From positions 34,421,090 to 34,485,089 of the forward strand of contig NC_031771.1 in NCBI RefSeq assembly GCF_001522545.3: a stretch of DNA of 64,000 nt, read 5' to 3'. A program made the translations under genes and the position numbers. Under the pieces are notes generated by a model. That model worked only from the letters and a program-made list of their open reading frames with translations. It made no database searches and was not told the DNA's origin. Of the stretch, positions 24,808 to 35,023 are shown one piece after another; position 1 is the stretch's first letter, and every line of letters begins with the position of its first letter. The DNA comes from Parus major. Lineage: Eukaryota; Chordata; Aves; Passeriformes; Paridae.

Positions 24808-26172
24808 ATTTTATTGTTTATTAATAGTCTAAGTGGTAAGAGTGGCTAGCTGAATGGATTTTGTGTTCCTACTTTTAAGTGTGAAAAACACTTTATAGAC
24901 TTTTAAGCAATTCAATCACTGATAGCGTATCAGCACTAAGAATATTGCAATGTAAGCATTCAGCTGTAGTTAAAACATTTTAAGTGAGACTACAGTATAA
25001 TCAATCAACTTTTCCATGCAGATTACTATTTGAAAAGTATGAAAGTCTGACTTCTGTGTACAATGTAGGGTGTACAACAGTGTGCATACCTGAAGTGCAG
25101 CTAATGTGTACTATCAAAACTTGACTTCCCACATAGTTACAGTAAAATGTCCCAAACTTTTAATCAGTAAAACAAACAGCATAGAGGGGGGGAAAAAAAA
25201 TCAGAATATTAGTTTAAATTTAATCCACACAACTCCCTCCCTGACCCACAGTGAAATGAATAATGAATGAGCAAGGTCATGATTGCTTTCAATAAGTATG
25301 TCAGAAATCTTCAAAACAATGAGATGAGGGTAAGACAGACATCAAAGGTCTTCCTAACAATGCCACATGCTTATACAACCACACACTATGCATCTTTTTT
25401 ACGCATCAGCATACCAGGAACTGCATAACCACAAGTACCAAAGGTACTTGAGTTTTATGTTACGAAACTTAATATGCAAACAAAAATTAACCGAGAATTT
25501 TAAGTATTTGTGTCTGGAATCCGAGAATTTAAGCCCAACCTTCGCCATGCGTCTGGGCAGAACTAAGGTTTTCAGACTGGAGTGTCACCTTACACCTCCC
25601 GTCAACTCTGTCACGCAGCAGCAGCTCACCCAAAGCGTCAGTAACTCCAAGAGGCTTTTCAACAAATGGAAAGTCTAGGGTTTTGTTGTCATCGTCCTCC
25701 CACGCCTCCCTGGCCGCTTGGCTCTTGTGCCCAGCTGCTCCCCTGAGCGTTTCTCAGCCCGCCCTCCCTCGGCGCTCCCCAGCTCCGGACCCCGCTCGGA
25801 GGCGCCCGCGCCCCAGCTGCCAGGGCCGGCAGCAGCCGCAGCCCGAGGGCCGCTGCCCCCGGCCGAGCCGGGATCGCTGCGGGCAGTCCCCGCTGCACGG
25901 CGGGAGCGCAGCCCGCGGGCTGCCGCTGCTCATCAGGTGTTTCGCGGGTCTCTGTAAACGCAGTTGTTCCTCGTGCAGCCCACCCACCCTGCAACAACCC
26001 CAAAAACTCAAGACGCTTCTAAAAAAATTCCTTCCCCCGCTTTTAAGCAATCCTCCGCTTCAAAAGGCTTCTCCCACATCTTTTCTTTGGTGGACTTCCC
26101 AAGCAGTCTGTTCAGAGGGAGTCGCAGCTACATGCCCAGAGGAGCGAGCTGGCATCTACAGCGGGGGCACGG

Positions 26173-26179
26173 GCTTACC
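26173..26179 (-). other. VEGFC: Splice donor of VEGFC exon 1
   Basis: Read on the minus strand the junction is AAAG/GTAAGC, a near-consensus U2-type donor. It falls at the residue where the known VEGF-C exon 1 ends (after the GEAK/GEAT position) and leaves the frame in phase 0. Reading on past it gives sequence unlike VEGF-C, which supports the boundary. Confidence 0.9.
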
Positions 26180-26322
26180 TTTGCCTCCCCCGCCTCGGGC
26201 TCCTCCTCGTAGTAGCCCTGGCCGGACTCGTAGGCGGCGGCAGCGGCCGGCTGCCGGGGTCCCAGGAGCACGGCACCGGCAGCCAGGCAGCAGCTCAGGG
26301 AGAGCACCTCCAGCAAGTGCAT
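26179..26322 (-). CDS. VEGFC: VEGFC coding exon 1 (signal peptide and start of propeptide)
   Basis: First coding exon of vascular endothelial growth factor C, a secreted ligand of VEGFR-3 and VEGFR-2 that drives lymphatic growth. The exon gives 48 codons from the ATG at 26322. Residues 1-4 are MHLL, a hydrophobic core runs to about residue 20, then GPRQP, five alanines (26-30) and YESG from residue 31. This matches the known VEGF-C signal peptide, with probable cleavage after A30. Residues 37-48 (YYEEEPEAGEAK) start the acidic N-terminal propeptide in the form I recall from birds. The exon ends in AAG followed by a GTAAGC donor, phase 0; human exon 1 is one codon longer by memory. An in-frame TAA lies upstream at 26380-26382 with no other in-frame ATG between, so this start is well fixed; -3 is A and +4 is C. 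The VEGF homology domain and the cysteine-rich C-terminal repeats lie in later exons outside the window. Confidence 0.94.
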
Positions 26323-26386
26323 GGTGCAGGGATGGCAGAGCGGGCGCGGAGCGGGGCAGTCGGACAAATGCTGCCGAAATTATGAG

Positions 26387-26445
26387 GCTCCTTTTTTTCC
26401 TCTCCCCCCTTCTTTCGCTGTCCTTTCCCCCCTCCCTCCCCTCGC
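26387..26445 (+). repeat. Pyrimidine-rich tract (purine-rich in the VEGFC leader)
   Basis: The plus strand is almost all C and T, broken by a CG at 26416-26417 and a few G, so the VEGFC leader RNA is GA-rich here. The skew is opposite to that of the purine tract at 26648-26689. Confidence 0.6.
26427..26441 (-). other. Potential G-quadruplex in the VEGFC 5' leader
   Basis: Read on the minus (mRNA) strand this is GGGGAGGGAGGGGGG, with loops of one adenine and the last G-run long enough to supply two tracts only if a very short loop is allowed. More G-runs lie just 3' in the transcript (six G at 26404-26409). It sits about 105 bases before the VEGFC start codon and downstream of the upstream ATG. 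Confidence 0.55.
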
Positions 26446-26512
26446 AATATCCAAGGCAGTAAAATCCGTGGGATGGAGAAGATGCGGTAGCAGCAGCTCC
26501 TATGCGCCGGCA

Positions 26513-26524
26513 GGGGAAGTTCCC
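26513..26524 (-). promoter_or_regulatory. NF-kB-type site near VEGFC start
   Basis: The minus strand reads GGGAACTTCCCC, whose first ten bases match GGGRNYYYCC. It lies about 190 bases upstream of the VEGFC ATG. Human VEGFC is induced by inflammatory cytokines and its promoter is reported to hold an NF-kB-type site; equivalence to this one is inference. Confidence 0.4.
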
Positions 26525-26647
26525 AACTTTCCCAGCCGCTTTGCAAATTCTCACCAAAGTTATCCAGAGTTTGCCAGGTAAAAAACCCACCAGGAAACCG
26601 GACATCCGAGGCTGCGCTCACTCAGGAGCAGGGGAGGTGGAAAGCGC

Positions 26648-26689
26648 AGAGAGGAGAGGGAGGAGGAGGGAAGGGAAGGAGGGAGAGAG
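26648..26689 (+). repeat. 42-base uninterrupted homopurine tract
   Basis: The plus strand has only A and G over 42 bases, including four G3 runs (658-660, 668-670, 673-675, 681-683 within 26 kb) that fit a G-quadruplex pattern on the non-template strand relative to VEGFC. Such tracts can also form triplex DNA. It lies about 330 bases upstream of the VEGFC ATG. Confidence 0.7.
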
Positions 26690-26747
26690 CCAGGGAGCAG
26701 CAGAGCGGGACCGAGCGTCCAGCAGCACCCGGGGAGATCCCTTCGCG

Positions 26748-26799
26748 CGGGCCGGGCCGGGCCGGGCCGGGGGCTCGGTGCCGCGGGGGCTCGGTGCCG
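26748..26799. repeat. CGGGC pentamer array plus a 16-bp direct repeat
   Basis: Four exact CGGGC copies run from 26748 to 26767 and grade into two copies of GGGGCTCGGTGCCG (26770-26783 and 26786-26799, period 16). The array lies in the core of the CpG island, near where the VEGFC transcription start is expected. Confidence 0.8.
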
Positions 26800-29700
26800 G
26801 GGGTCCCGCCGCTCTCCGCCCGCCGCTCTGTGCGGACGCCTGTCAGCGGTGGCGCGGCCGGGGGGTGCGCGGCGCCTGGGGCTGCGCGGCGGCGGCGGCG
26901 GCCGCGCATGGCGAAAGCGCCCTCTGCCTGCGCCTCTGCGCGCCGAGAGGGGCCGGCGGCCGCCTTCCTCCTCCTCCTCCGCCACCTCTGCCTCCTCCTC
27001 CAGCCTCTGCGGCTGCCGCGGCGGCGCCGCCGGCCGCTGGCGCCCCGGGCAGCCATCGCTCCGCACGGCGGGCAAGAGGCCGCCCGGGGCGAGCCGCGGC
27101 TCTGCCGGGAGGGGGAGGCGAACGCGCCCCGTCCCGCAGAGCTGGGCTCCTCCAGCCCCGAGCTTCGGCTCCGCGAAGATGAAGCCCGCGGCAGGTCCTA
27201 GCCCCGAGGAAAAAGCAAAGTGCCCGGCTCGTTTAATTTGGCTCGGAAGCCAAGGGGTGGAAGTTCGGTAAAACTCACGCAGACAAATCGTGCAAGAAAG
27301 TTTCTGTGACTCCTAATCAGTTACTTGTTGAGCAGTGTTGGCAGCTTCACTTAAGACAGTATGCAGCTATTTTTGGCTGCAGAAAAAAAGATTTTGCCAT
27401 GTTAGAAACAGTGATCCAAAGAACACCATAATTATTTGTAGGCTTCCAATCAATAACATTTTAGAGCTGTTTTCAAAGAGAAGTAACACCCCATTCAGAG
27501 CCCTAAATGAAACTGAGCACAGATCCTGTATTCCAGTTACACTGTGATTATGTTTAAAAAGAATGTACATTGCTTTCAAAGTAACACTCTACATCCTGCT
27601 CAAAACTCAGCTATGCAAAAGGAAAATGTTATATTCCCTATACTCGTTTTGCTTGATTATTGAACCTTGTGTAAATATTTAAAAAGCTTCTAATTTGTTT
27701 TCTGCATAACTTGTGTACATCTTTTGGTAATTATACTGTATGGGAACCAAGTGAGAGGGCAGATCCCTAACTGCCTTGATTAGATGCTGGCAGTCTGCTC
27801 ATATTACACTGCTCTTATTCTTTGGGAATCCCATTATGTTACTATTCTGGGAGTGACATTCTGGAAGTTATACATAAAGGTGTCTCTAGCAGGCTTCCAG
27901 GTACCTCCTTGTTTTTTTGATTTATTTGTTATAATTTCCAAGATGGTATTTCAGCATGCTGCAACACAATTAGTTTAATGCTAGAAAGCAATCACTTCAT
28001 TTGCAATCACAATGAAATCTATAGTTTAAGTAGAGCTGTATTTTAGGAGGGTTGTATAGTCATTAGAAAATTATTGAAGCACTAATGTTTTTCTAAATAC
28101 TTTCAAGACAGAGTAAAGCAATGAAATAAGGACAGGGGTAGAAGTTAAACAGAACAGCTATGAAGATACAAAATAGCATACATAAATTAAAAAGACCATT
28201 GTTCTTCACTGGACCCTTACAGCGCTTCAGATCAAAGCATAGGATTAAAGCCTAAAGAGACCATAGTCCAGGATGCAAAATCCATCTAAATAGAAATACA
28301 GCACTACTGATTTGAGTTTAAACATATTAAAAACCTCTCAAAAGTACCACAGACTGGTATGGAGAGGAAGTTCTTTTGCAGCACTTTATTAAAACCTGCC
28401 TGACAAATCATGCACAGATAATTATTTCAATAAACGAGTGCTGTGCAAGGAGAAGCCGCGTAACTAAATCACAAAACAGGATGAAACATACCACTCCTGC
28501 TGTGCCATCATAATATCAGCTGGCTTCATTATTTATTTCCCCAGTTCTCCAGCACTTTCATTCTTCCCCCACAATTCATGGAACATCCATCATGGGATCA
28601 AAGGCTTTTATGCAATAGAGCATTTCTACCAACTGCCCTGTATAGCAAGTATAAAGTGTCATAATTGAAAGCTAGTAATCATAGTCATGGCGGCTCAAGT
28701 CTCAGTCTAATCAAAGTTTTAACAAGAAAGTGGTTGAAATCTATGGTAGTTTATATGTTCTGTGTACAGACATAAATATTCCATTGGCTCTGGCACAACA
28801 AGGTTTTCCTTAATCTATACTGTATTTCTCTCCATCCCATTAAAGATGGCTAATTTAAAGGTAAACAAATTAAAATATATTTTGTACTTTCTCCACCACC
28901 TAATGGTTAATATTTCCCCTCTTGTTTTCAAATAAAGTAGAAATCAGCTTACAGGACAAATAATTTAAAATTCTAAGTGACACTGTGTATACTAACAGTG
29001 ACCTTATAAACACAGATGACTAAAGAGATATCCTAATAGTGACAGGTCTGGATCTTATTGCCCTATATGCTTCAATGACAACAGTAGCTACTGTTGAAAA
29101 TTAAAAACACAATTTTTATGTCAGAAGTGAGATTCTTTCAAATTAATTCTCTAATATTGTTTTAACAATCCAGGCCCCAATTCCTTGTTCAAGTTGGTGT
29201 AATGTACATCTGCCAAGAACACTCCTCTCCTGTATCTAGAAATACCCAATGTGTTCCTTTCAAATACATTCTGCTTCTGAAACATGGCATTTCAATGCCT
29301 GTTTCCTATCCATTTGTTAGCAGTGTGAAAACTCACTGCAAGAAATGTGAGCCGAGTTGGAAACAGAAGAGAGTTAAGAGCAGCAAGAAAAATCAGTAGC
29401 ATGCTTTCATAATGAGATTTACTTTCTTAATGTAGCATTAAATGCTAACAAATGTTTTCTTTTTACAGAATGTAATTTCCATTATTTTTATATTTCAATT
29501 AATATGTTTGGTTTAAAGCAGTCTCCTTTTCATGCTCCTATTAAACAGACAGACAGAGCCATACTGAAAAGTTAAAATCATATACCATGGTTTTTATTTT
29601 AATACACCCAGTCTTGCTGGTAAGTTTCGGTGGAATTTATATTTAATGGAAAACTCAAAAGTAGAAAACATTGCTCCTTGTGTGCAGCAACTCAAAAGGC

Positions 29701-29825
29701 TGTAGAAGTGCCATTCTGGAATCATCCCAAAAGATGAAGGCACTAAGTAAGCTTCCTTAGTTCCTTTACAGATGGGACTCCACCATATTTCCTCTCATGA
29801 TTAAAAAACCAGAAAAAGGGTATTG

Positions 29826-29865
29826 ATCAATGTCTGATGCAGATCTATCAATATCTGATGCAGAT
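29826..29865. repeat. Two-copy repeat with 21-bp period
   Basis: ATCAATGTCTGATGCAGAT (29826-29844) recurs at 29847-29865 with a single G-to-A difference. Confidence 0.85.
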
Positions 29866-31429
29866 ACCGTAAATTACCTATAAATGTTTAGGGAAAAAAA
29901 AAAAAGAAAAGGTAATTCAGATTCAGTGCCAAACTGAACACAACTGTTCACTGATCCATTTTCTCCCATTGAATCATTCAACCCAAAGTTTTATTACACA
30001 TTTCTTTTCATATTGCTCATCTACTCAGAGTAACCAACCTTACAGTAGACTTGGCTACTGAAAAAGGAGGGTACAGTGGATTTGAGGCTGTAGTCCACTT
30101 CTTTGCCTTTCTTATTTGTATAAAACATAATTTAATGGAAATATTTAGGAGTACTGCCAGTTTTACTGATTTTGAGAGTAATGTCCTTCCTCACTCATCA
30201 AAAGCACATCTTTTTCTTGGTACAGGCCCTCATTTAGTATTTCCTTACATAATCCTAGGAAAGGATATAAGCATGGTGGCTTGGAGATCATCAATAGCTA
30301 CTGAAGTATTTTCCTTGGCTTTGATCAGACATACTCATATGTAAAACCCCATGGGAAACTGTTCTGCACCAAACTTCCAGCTAGGACTCCTGAAATGTAG
30401 TTTTATCCATTCATTCGCATTATTGCCAGGACAAATAACTTTGCTTCAATGAGAAAGACATCATTGCTGCAAGATCATTTTCTGCAATGCTTAACCTAGC
30501 AGCCTGCACTTTGTTATCCAGAAATTTCTCTTTTGTTTTGTATAAAAGTTGGTCCCTTTTGAAAATTAATTAACAAGACAAGAATCCTTAGTAGTCAGCT
30601 TTTTGACACCAGTTGATATTCAAGGATTACAGGATTATTGGGATTTCTTTGTTCTCAGGGATTCCCTTTTTAAACTGTTAAAATCAAAACCATTGCCATC
30701 TAACATTAGAATTTCTCTGTGTTACAGACTAAATGACCTCAGTAGTGTAAAACCCATCCAACCCTTGCTATAATAAGAGGTTAGTATAATGCAAAAATGA
30801 ACAGCTCCAGGCTGCATCTCAAGAAAAGTGTTTGAATTAGCCAAAGCAAATTACATATCTCTAAAGCTTAGAATGAGGAAAGCCCTAGCACAAATTTTAT
30901 CCAGCTGACTTACATTAGGATTTTTCTCCTTACCATAGTTTTTCTTCCCTCTTGTAATGTAAGGTCTCACATAACAACAGGTTGTTAATATTAATTTAGC
31001 ATCCTGTAAACTGGTGATGTTCATTGTTACAACTTCTGACTATAAACAAAAAAATGACTGATGGGAAATTTATGCTGCCTCTTAACTGAAAGCTGTGCAC
31101 AATCTAAACTGTATATAGCTGAAGATATGTCACTAAATAAACAGTCTTAGATTCAACAAAAATATTAGGAGCTAACAACACATGACCACTAAACATACAA
31201 ACACTTAGCATGATACATACCTTCCTGCGGTAGTTTTCTAAGTGACAAGCTATGAGATAACATATTCAAAATCTTTTTCTTCTCAGTTATATTTACAAAA
31301 TTTGGTAGTATAATAGCAGGGGAAGACAGTCTCAAATCAATGCAAGACACATTTCTATATAGTTTCTAAAACAGTGGCAGAACTAATTGTTTCTTTAAAG
31401 AGATGCAGTTTCCCCTGATTTTGCCAAAG

Positions 31430-31495
31430 ATTTGTGGTTTGGGTTTGATATTGGTTTGGATTTGTTGGTTTGTTGGGTTTTTCTTTTGTTTTCCT
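31430..31495 (+). repeat. G/T-rich low-complexity tract
   Basis: Plus strand built from GGTTT, TTGGTTTG and TTTGTTGGGTTT-like words, the complement type of the A/C tracts elsewhere in the window. Confidence 0.75.
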
Positions 31496-32209
31496 TGATA
31501 GACCAGGTAGGGAGCCTCTAGAATTTGTTGTTATGAGAGGTTTAAACTGTGAGGTTTAAAAATGCATCAGACATAGTTCTGGACATCAGGACCAGAAAAC
31601 GATTTTTAAGTAAAAGGGAGCTGGAGGGGTGAAAGGTAGGAGTAGTCCAATGTTGGATACTTTATTCAATGAATACAGATGCTGGAAAAGCATGAAGGAA
31701 ATGGACTGCAGTAGAAGACAGTCACTGTGCTCTCCTTAAAAAGCATATTCAATTGTAACTGTTGGAGACAAAAAAATAGATAAACAATCAAGACAGATAG
31801 TTTGTCTGAGCCAATAGGACATATCATATATTTTGAGGGATATTGAATCAATTTCTTATTGATTCAGGTCCAAACCACAGAGTAAATTTGTTCTTGTCTT
31901 GCAGTCTCATGTTCAGACCACTGTACTTAGTCATAACAAAAATATTTATTTTTACACATCATTATTACACCAAAAGTCAGTCCAATAGATACGGTTGAAA
32001 GGAAGTACACAGGAAATCAAATCTGTAAAATAGCCCTCATGATTTTCAATGAAATGAATAAAGAGTGCTATTGCCTTCTTTTCCTTTCGAAACTAGATTT
32101 AATCATTCAGTCAAAAAAGAGAAGAAACCTAAACCAAACTCAAGTTTCAGCTTTTTGGATACATCTCACAGGAAAACAATAAAGCAGTAGTTTCAGATAT
32201 TTTATTTCC

Positions 32210-32235
32210 TTTTTTTTTTTTTTTTTTTTTTTTTT
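32210..32235 (+). repeat. T(26) homopolymer
   Basis: Twenty-six uninterrupted T. No retroposed gene body adjoins it that I can recognise. Confidence 0.9.
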
Positions 32236-34997
32236 AATAACAAATAAGACAAAAATGAGAAAGCTGCACACCAACTTTCAGTCAGGAAGTTGCCATTACT
32301 AAGTTTGAATTTACAGCATGCATAATTTGGTTACTAAGAAGGTTTTGTTCTCTGCTAAACAATTGAATAATAAAAACCATGACACGTTCTCTTCAAAAAG
32401 CTGTATGTTTTCTGCTGGATCAAGAGCATTATTGCTACTATCAGACCTCAGGGTACATCCTGGGCACAAACCTAGAAGGAAGAGGAACCAACATCTCTAA
32501 GAATTCAAAATTCAACCCTGAACCTTTTCACTTTTCAAAAGCTGCTAAGAAAAAACAAATAAAAAGAACAAGGAAAATCAATGACACCAAATGAAAGAGC
32601 AAAGGGGCACTGATATGGAGATTGCATCAGAGGCCCCAAATAATTAATTCCTTCACTGTCTAGCCAGAGAATTTCATTTTCCTACACACTTAAAGCTGGG
32701 TGACAGAGGTCTTAGTTCCCTGTAATAAAGTGAAAGCCATGCTAATTCTCCCCATTATTATTAATGAATTTATGCAATAAGAGACATGCTTAGACCAGTT
32801 CTTGCTACTTCCTACTTTCAGCACAACCTGTTAATCTGTCTCTGACCAGAGTCTTTATGTTCAACACTTCAAGCTGAACTGGGCAACTGATGCAACTGGT
32901 ATGAGACCATCACTGGGCAAAGCAGGCTGCACAGAGCACATTTATCGTCCTTCTGGTTGCTTATCTCTTTCTAACTTGAATTCAAGCAGCTGCTGCTGGC
33001 CTAAAAAGCAGGTAGCATGCTGGGTCTAATCTATTTTTTGAATTCCTATCCCATCACGAACCTACAACCATACTCCACAGGGACACTTCAAGTAATCTGT
33101 CCCAGCATAAAATTCTTGAGTGCAAAGGGTAGATCAACAGACCACTTTCAGGAGCAGGTTCCAGCTGTGGAACTCAACCTAATCTTCTCTATTGATAATG
33201 AACATAAGCCTGAGTGTATTCAGAACTATAACTAACCCCAGCTTCTTAGTAAGACTCCCTGCAGTGATGGCATCTTCCCAGGGCAACCAGCTGATCTGGA
33301 GAGAGGAGGAGGAGGAGGTAGAGAGACAAGCATGTATATTTAAAAAACTAGAAATTACAAATATTTTATTAAAAAAATAAAAATTATAGGTTCCAAACTG
33401 TGGATTATTACATTAAAATAATTTTCAGAGATGCAAAGACCCTTGCTTGCTTTTTCTGCCTTATAATTCAGAGTAGTCAAAAATTACCTTTTATATAATT
33501 GTATGGCCACTCACAGATATCTTGCTTAAGCAGGATCAAGCAAAGTCCAAGTCATCCTTCCATCATATTTTTCTGTTTCCTTGAGATGCAACCGGTCAGG
33601 AGCAGCCCCTGTGCTATAGAAGGACTCTGGGATGAGGGAACATGCTGGTGTGGCTGCTGGGCTCTGACTTACCCCAGCTGAGGAGCTACAGAGGAGGTGG
33701 GACTGTCAGACCACCTGCTGTTAACTTACTTTGATCTGTTATATGGACTAGGATACAGTCAAGGACAACCTCTGCAAGCCCATGAGCTCAGCTGTATGCA
33801 AATAGAAGAAACAAGAGACGGGATGGTTTTTCTGGGATCTGGCCATATTAGGTAAGTAACCTGGTGAAGCTCAGGGAACCCTAATTAACTACATGGTGCT
33901 GCTGCTGAGACTACAAAGACAGCAGCAAGAGAGATGAGACAAGTTATGCCATAGTTTTAAAAGCATTTTTCTGTTTCCAAGGCATTGCAGATAGCAGATG
34001 GTGTGACCACACACTTTTTGCTCTTGGGTTACTTCTATTAAGTTTTTAATACTTTAGAATGAAAATAGGTGTTTATTAGTGGATCTATAGAGTTCTAATA
34101 TTCTAGCTGAATAAACTAAATTAAAATCAAAGTAGTCCAAATAAATATTTGTTTCCATAAAATTATGAAACTATTCACCTGACAGGCTAATGTTTATAGC
34201 CTGCAGTTTTGCACTGAAATCTTTAGACAACTGGAGGTAGTTAGGAGCCATACTTCATTGAAATAATATCCTTTTACATCGTAATAGCCTTCTTTCAAAT
34301 CACATCTGATTTTCTAAATCCCTATTCCTTTTCTTGCCCTTATCCACATATGTTGATCACCTAAGCCAAAAGGGTTAAGATTCAAATGAGAAAGATGTAT
34401 TCATGTAAAGATATTCACAGCAAGGCTGCTGTTAATATTCATAGCAGATCTTGAAAAGTCATTTGCTTTGAGTCCCTTTTTTTTAAAACAGAACTTCAAA
34501 GTCTAGATGTACAGCAGATTCAAAGGATTTTCTGCACATTGTGTGACCTATTGTTTAGTTAAACTGTGTAACAGATCCCTTGTTAAATAATAATGCTGAG
34601 TGCCAGTAGGAATAAAACAACAGAGTTCAATCTACTCTCAGTCAAGGTCAAAAAGAGCTGGGATCAAACTCAGTGAGTTTTCAAAAGCTTACCCGAAATA
34701 TACAATATCAAAGTTCATAATTAAGAAGACTCATTTCATCAGTCAACTTCATGTTTCCACAGCAGTGGGAGTAATTATAACACAACTCTTTTTTTCAGGT
34801 TGGCTTGAACACTTGACCTTATAAGCAAACTCCTTTTTTCGCCCTTCCTAAGATGCAAAGCCAAACCATTTGCTTTTAACAAAACAGAGCTGTCAGTTTG
34901 ACATTTCAAAGCATGTTTAAATGCTTTTTTTCATTAAAAAGATAGTTTATCTTTAAAATAGACATTTACAGGCTATTTCTACTAATTTTTACCATGC

Positions 34998-35023
34998 AAA
35001 AAAAAAAAAAAAAAAAAAAAAAA
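34998..35023 (+). repeat. A(26) homopolymer
   Basis: Twenty-six uninterrupted A. No recognisable SINE or processed pseudogene lies upstream of it. Confidence 0.9.

Larger units (their letters stand above)
23571..25689 (-). other. VEGFC: VEGFC intron 1, proximal part
   Basis: AT-rich intronic DNA between the CpG-rich patch and the main CpG island. It holds the G-run at 23661-23687, a 32-base pyrimidine tract (24776-24807), an 8-bp inverted repeat with a 3-base spacer (25432-25450) and a near-duplicate of CCGAGAATTT (near 25491 and 25521). No exon recognised. Confidence 0.7.
26179..26605 (-). other. Upstream ORF overlapping the VEGFC start codon out of frame
   Basis: An ATG at 26605 opens a frame that stays open for 142 codons plus one base to the exon 1 donor. 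It passes over the VEGFC ATG (26322) in a different frame (offset 283 bases, +1) and would continue into exon 2 in the spliced mRNA. No other ATG occurs between the two. Its context is weak: C at -3 and T at +4. The VEGFC ATG has A at -3. If the transcript starts upstream of 26605, ribosomes initiating here would miss the VEGFC start, so VEGF-C synthesis would need leaky scanning or internal entry. The encoded residues resemble no family I know, so I treat it as regulatory rather than as a protein gene. Confidence 0.5.
25690..27260. promoter_or_regulatory. CpG island over the VEGFC promoter, exon 1 and start of intron 1
   Basis: Base composition changes abruptly from about 40% GC on both sides to very GC-rich with frequent CpG. 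The densest parts are about 25740-25930 and 26700-27180, with a less rich saddle at about 25960-26110. The island spans promoter, leader, exon 1 and the first 500 bases of intron 1, which fits a constitutively unmethylated developmental-gene promoter. Several long open frames on both strands inside it are by-products of the low stop-codon density of GC-rich DNA. Confidence 0.88.
26323..27260 (-). promoter_or_regulatory. VEGFC: VEGFC 5' leader and TATA-less CpG-island promoter
   Basis: This is the GC-rich DNA directly upstream of the VEGFC start codon. I see no TATA box on the minus strand. Elements visible are a GC box (26816-26821, GGGCGG on the minus strand), an NF-kB-type site (26513-26524), homopurine/homopyrimidine tracts and a short GC-rich tandem repeat. 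The human VEGFC promoter is also known to be GC-rich and TATA-less with putative Sp1, AP-2 and NF-kB sites. The transcription start cannot be read from sequence. By comparison with the several-hundred-base human leader I would expect it around 26700-26900, which is inference. Confidence 0.7.

Noticed and set aside
1..26178. VEGFC exon 2 expected downstream of exon 1
   Set aside because: No minus-strand frame shows the conserved exon 2 residues, so exon 2 lies left of the window. Intron 1 is known to be long in human too.
26323..26367. In-frame N-terminal extension of VEGFC upstream of MHLL
   Set aside because: The upstream in-frame codon at 26367 is TTG, not ATG, and a TAA lies just above it; the MHLL start matches known VEGF-C.
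26502..27182. 226-codon plus-strand frame through the CpG island
   Set aside because: It consists of Arg/Ala/Gly/Pro runs from GC-rich repeats, lacks family resemblance, and overlaps several equally open frames on both strands.
27238..27253. NFI-like dyad TTGGC-N6-GCCAA at the CpG island edge
   Set aside because: The spacer is six rather than five bases, which departs from the NFI consensus.
26849..27271. 140-codon plus-strand frame in the CpG island
   Set aside because: Same compositional cause; a 30-codon ATG frame at its end (27179-27271) has no supporting evidence either.
30051..30344. 97-codon frame upstream of VEGFC
   Set aside because: It starts at a non-ATG codon, with no family resemblance and no CpG or splice-site context.
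34998..35023. A(26) run as the tail of a processed pseudogene or SINE
   Set aside because: No recognisable body or target-site duplication flanks it; bird CR1 elements do not end in poly(A).
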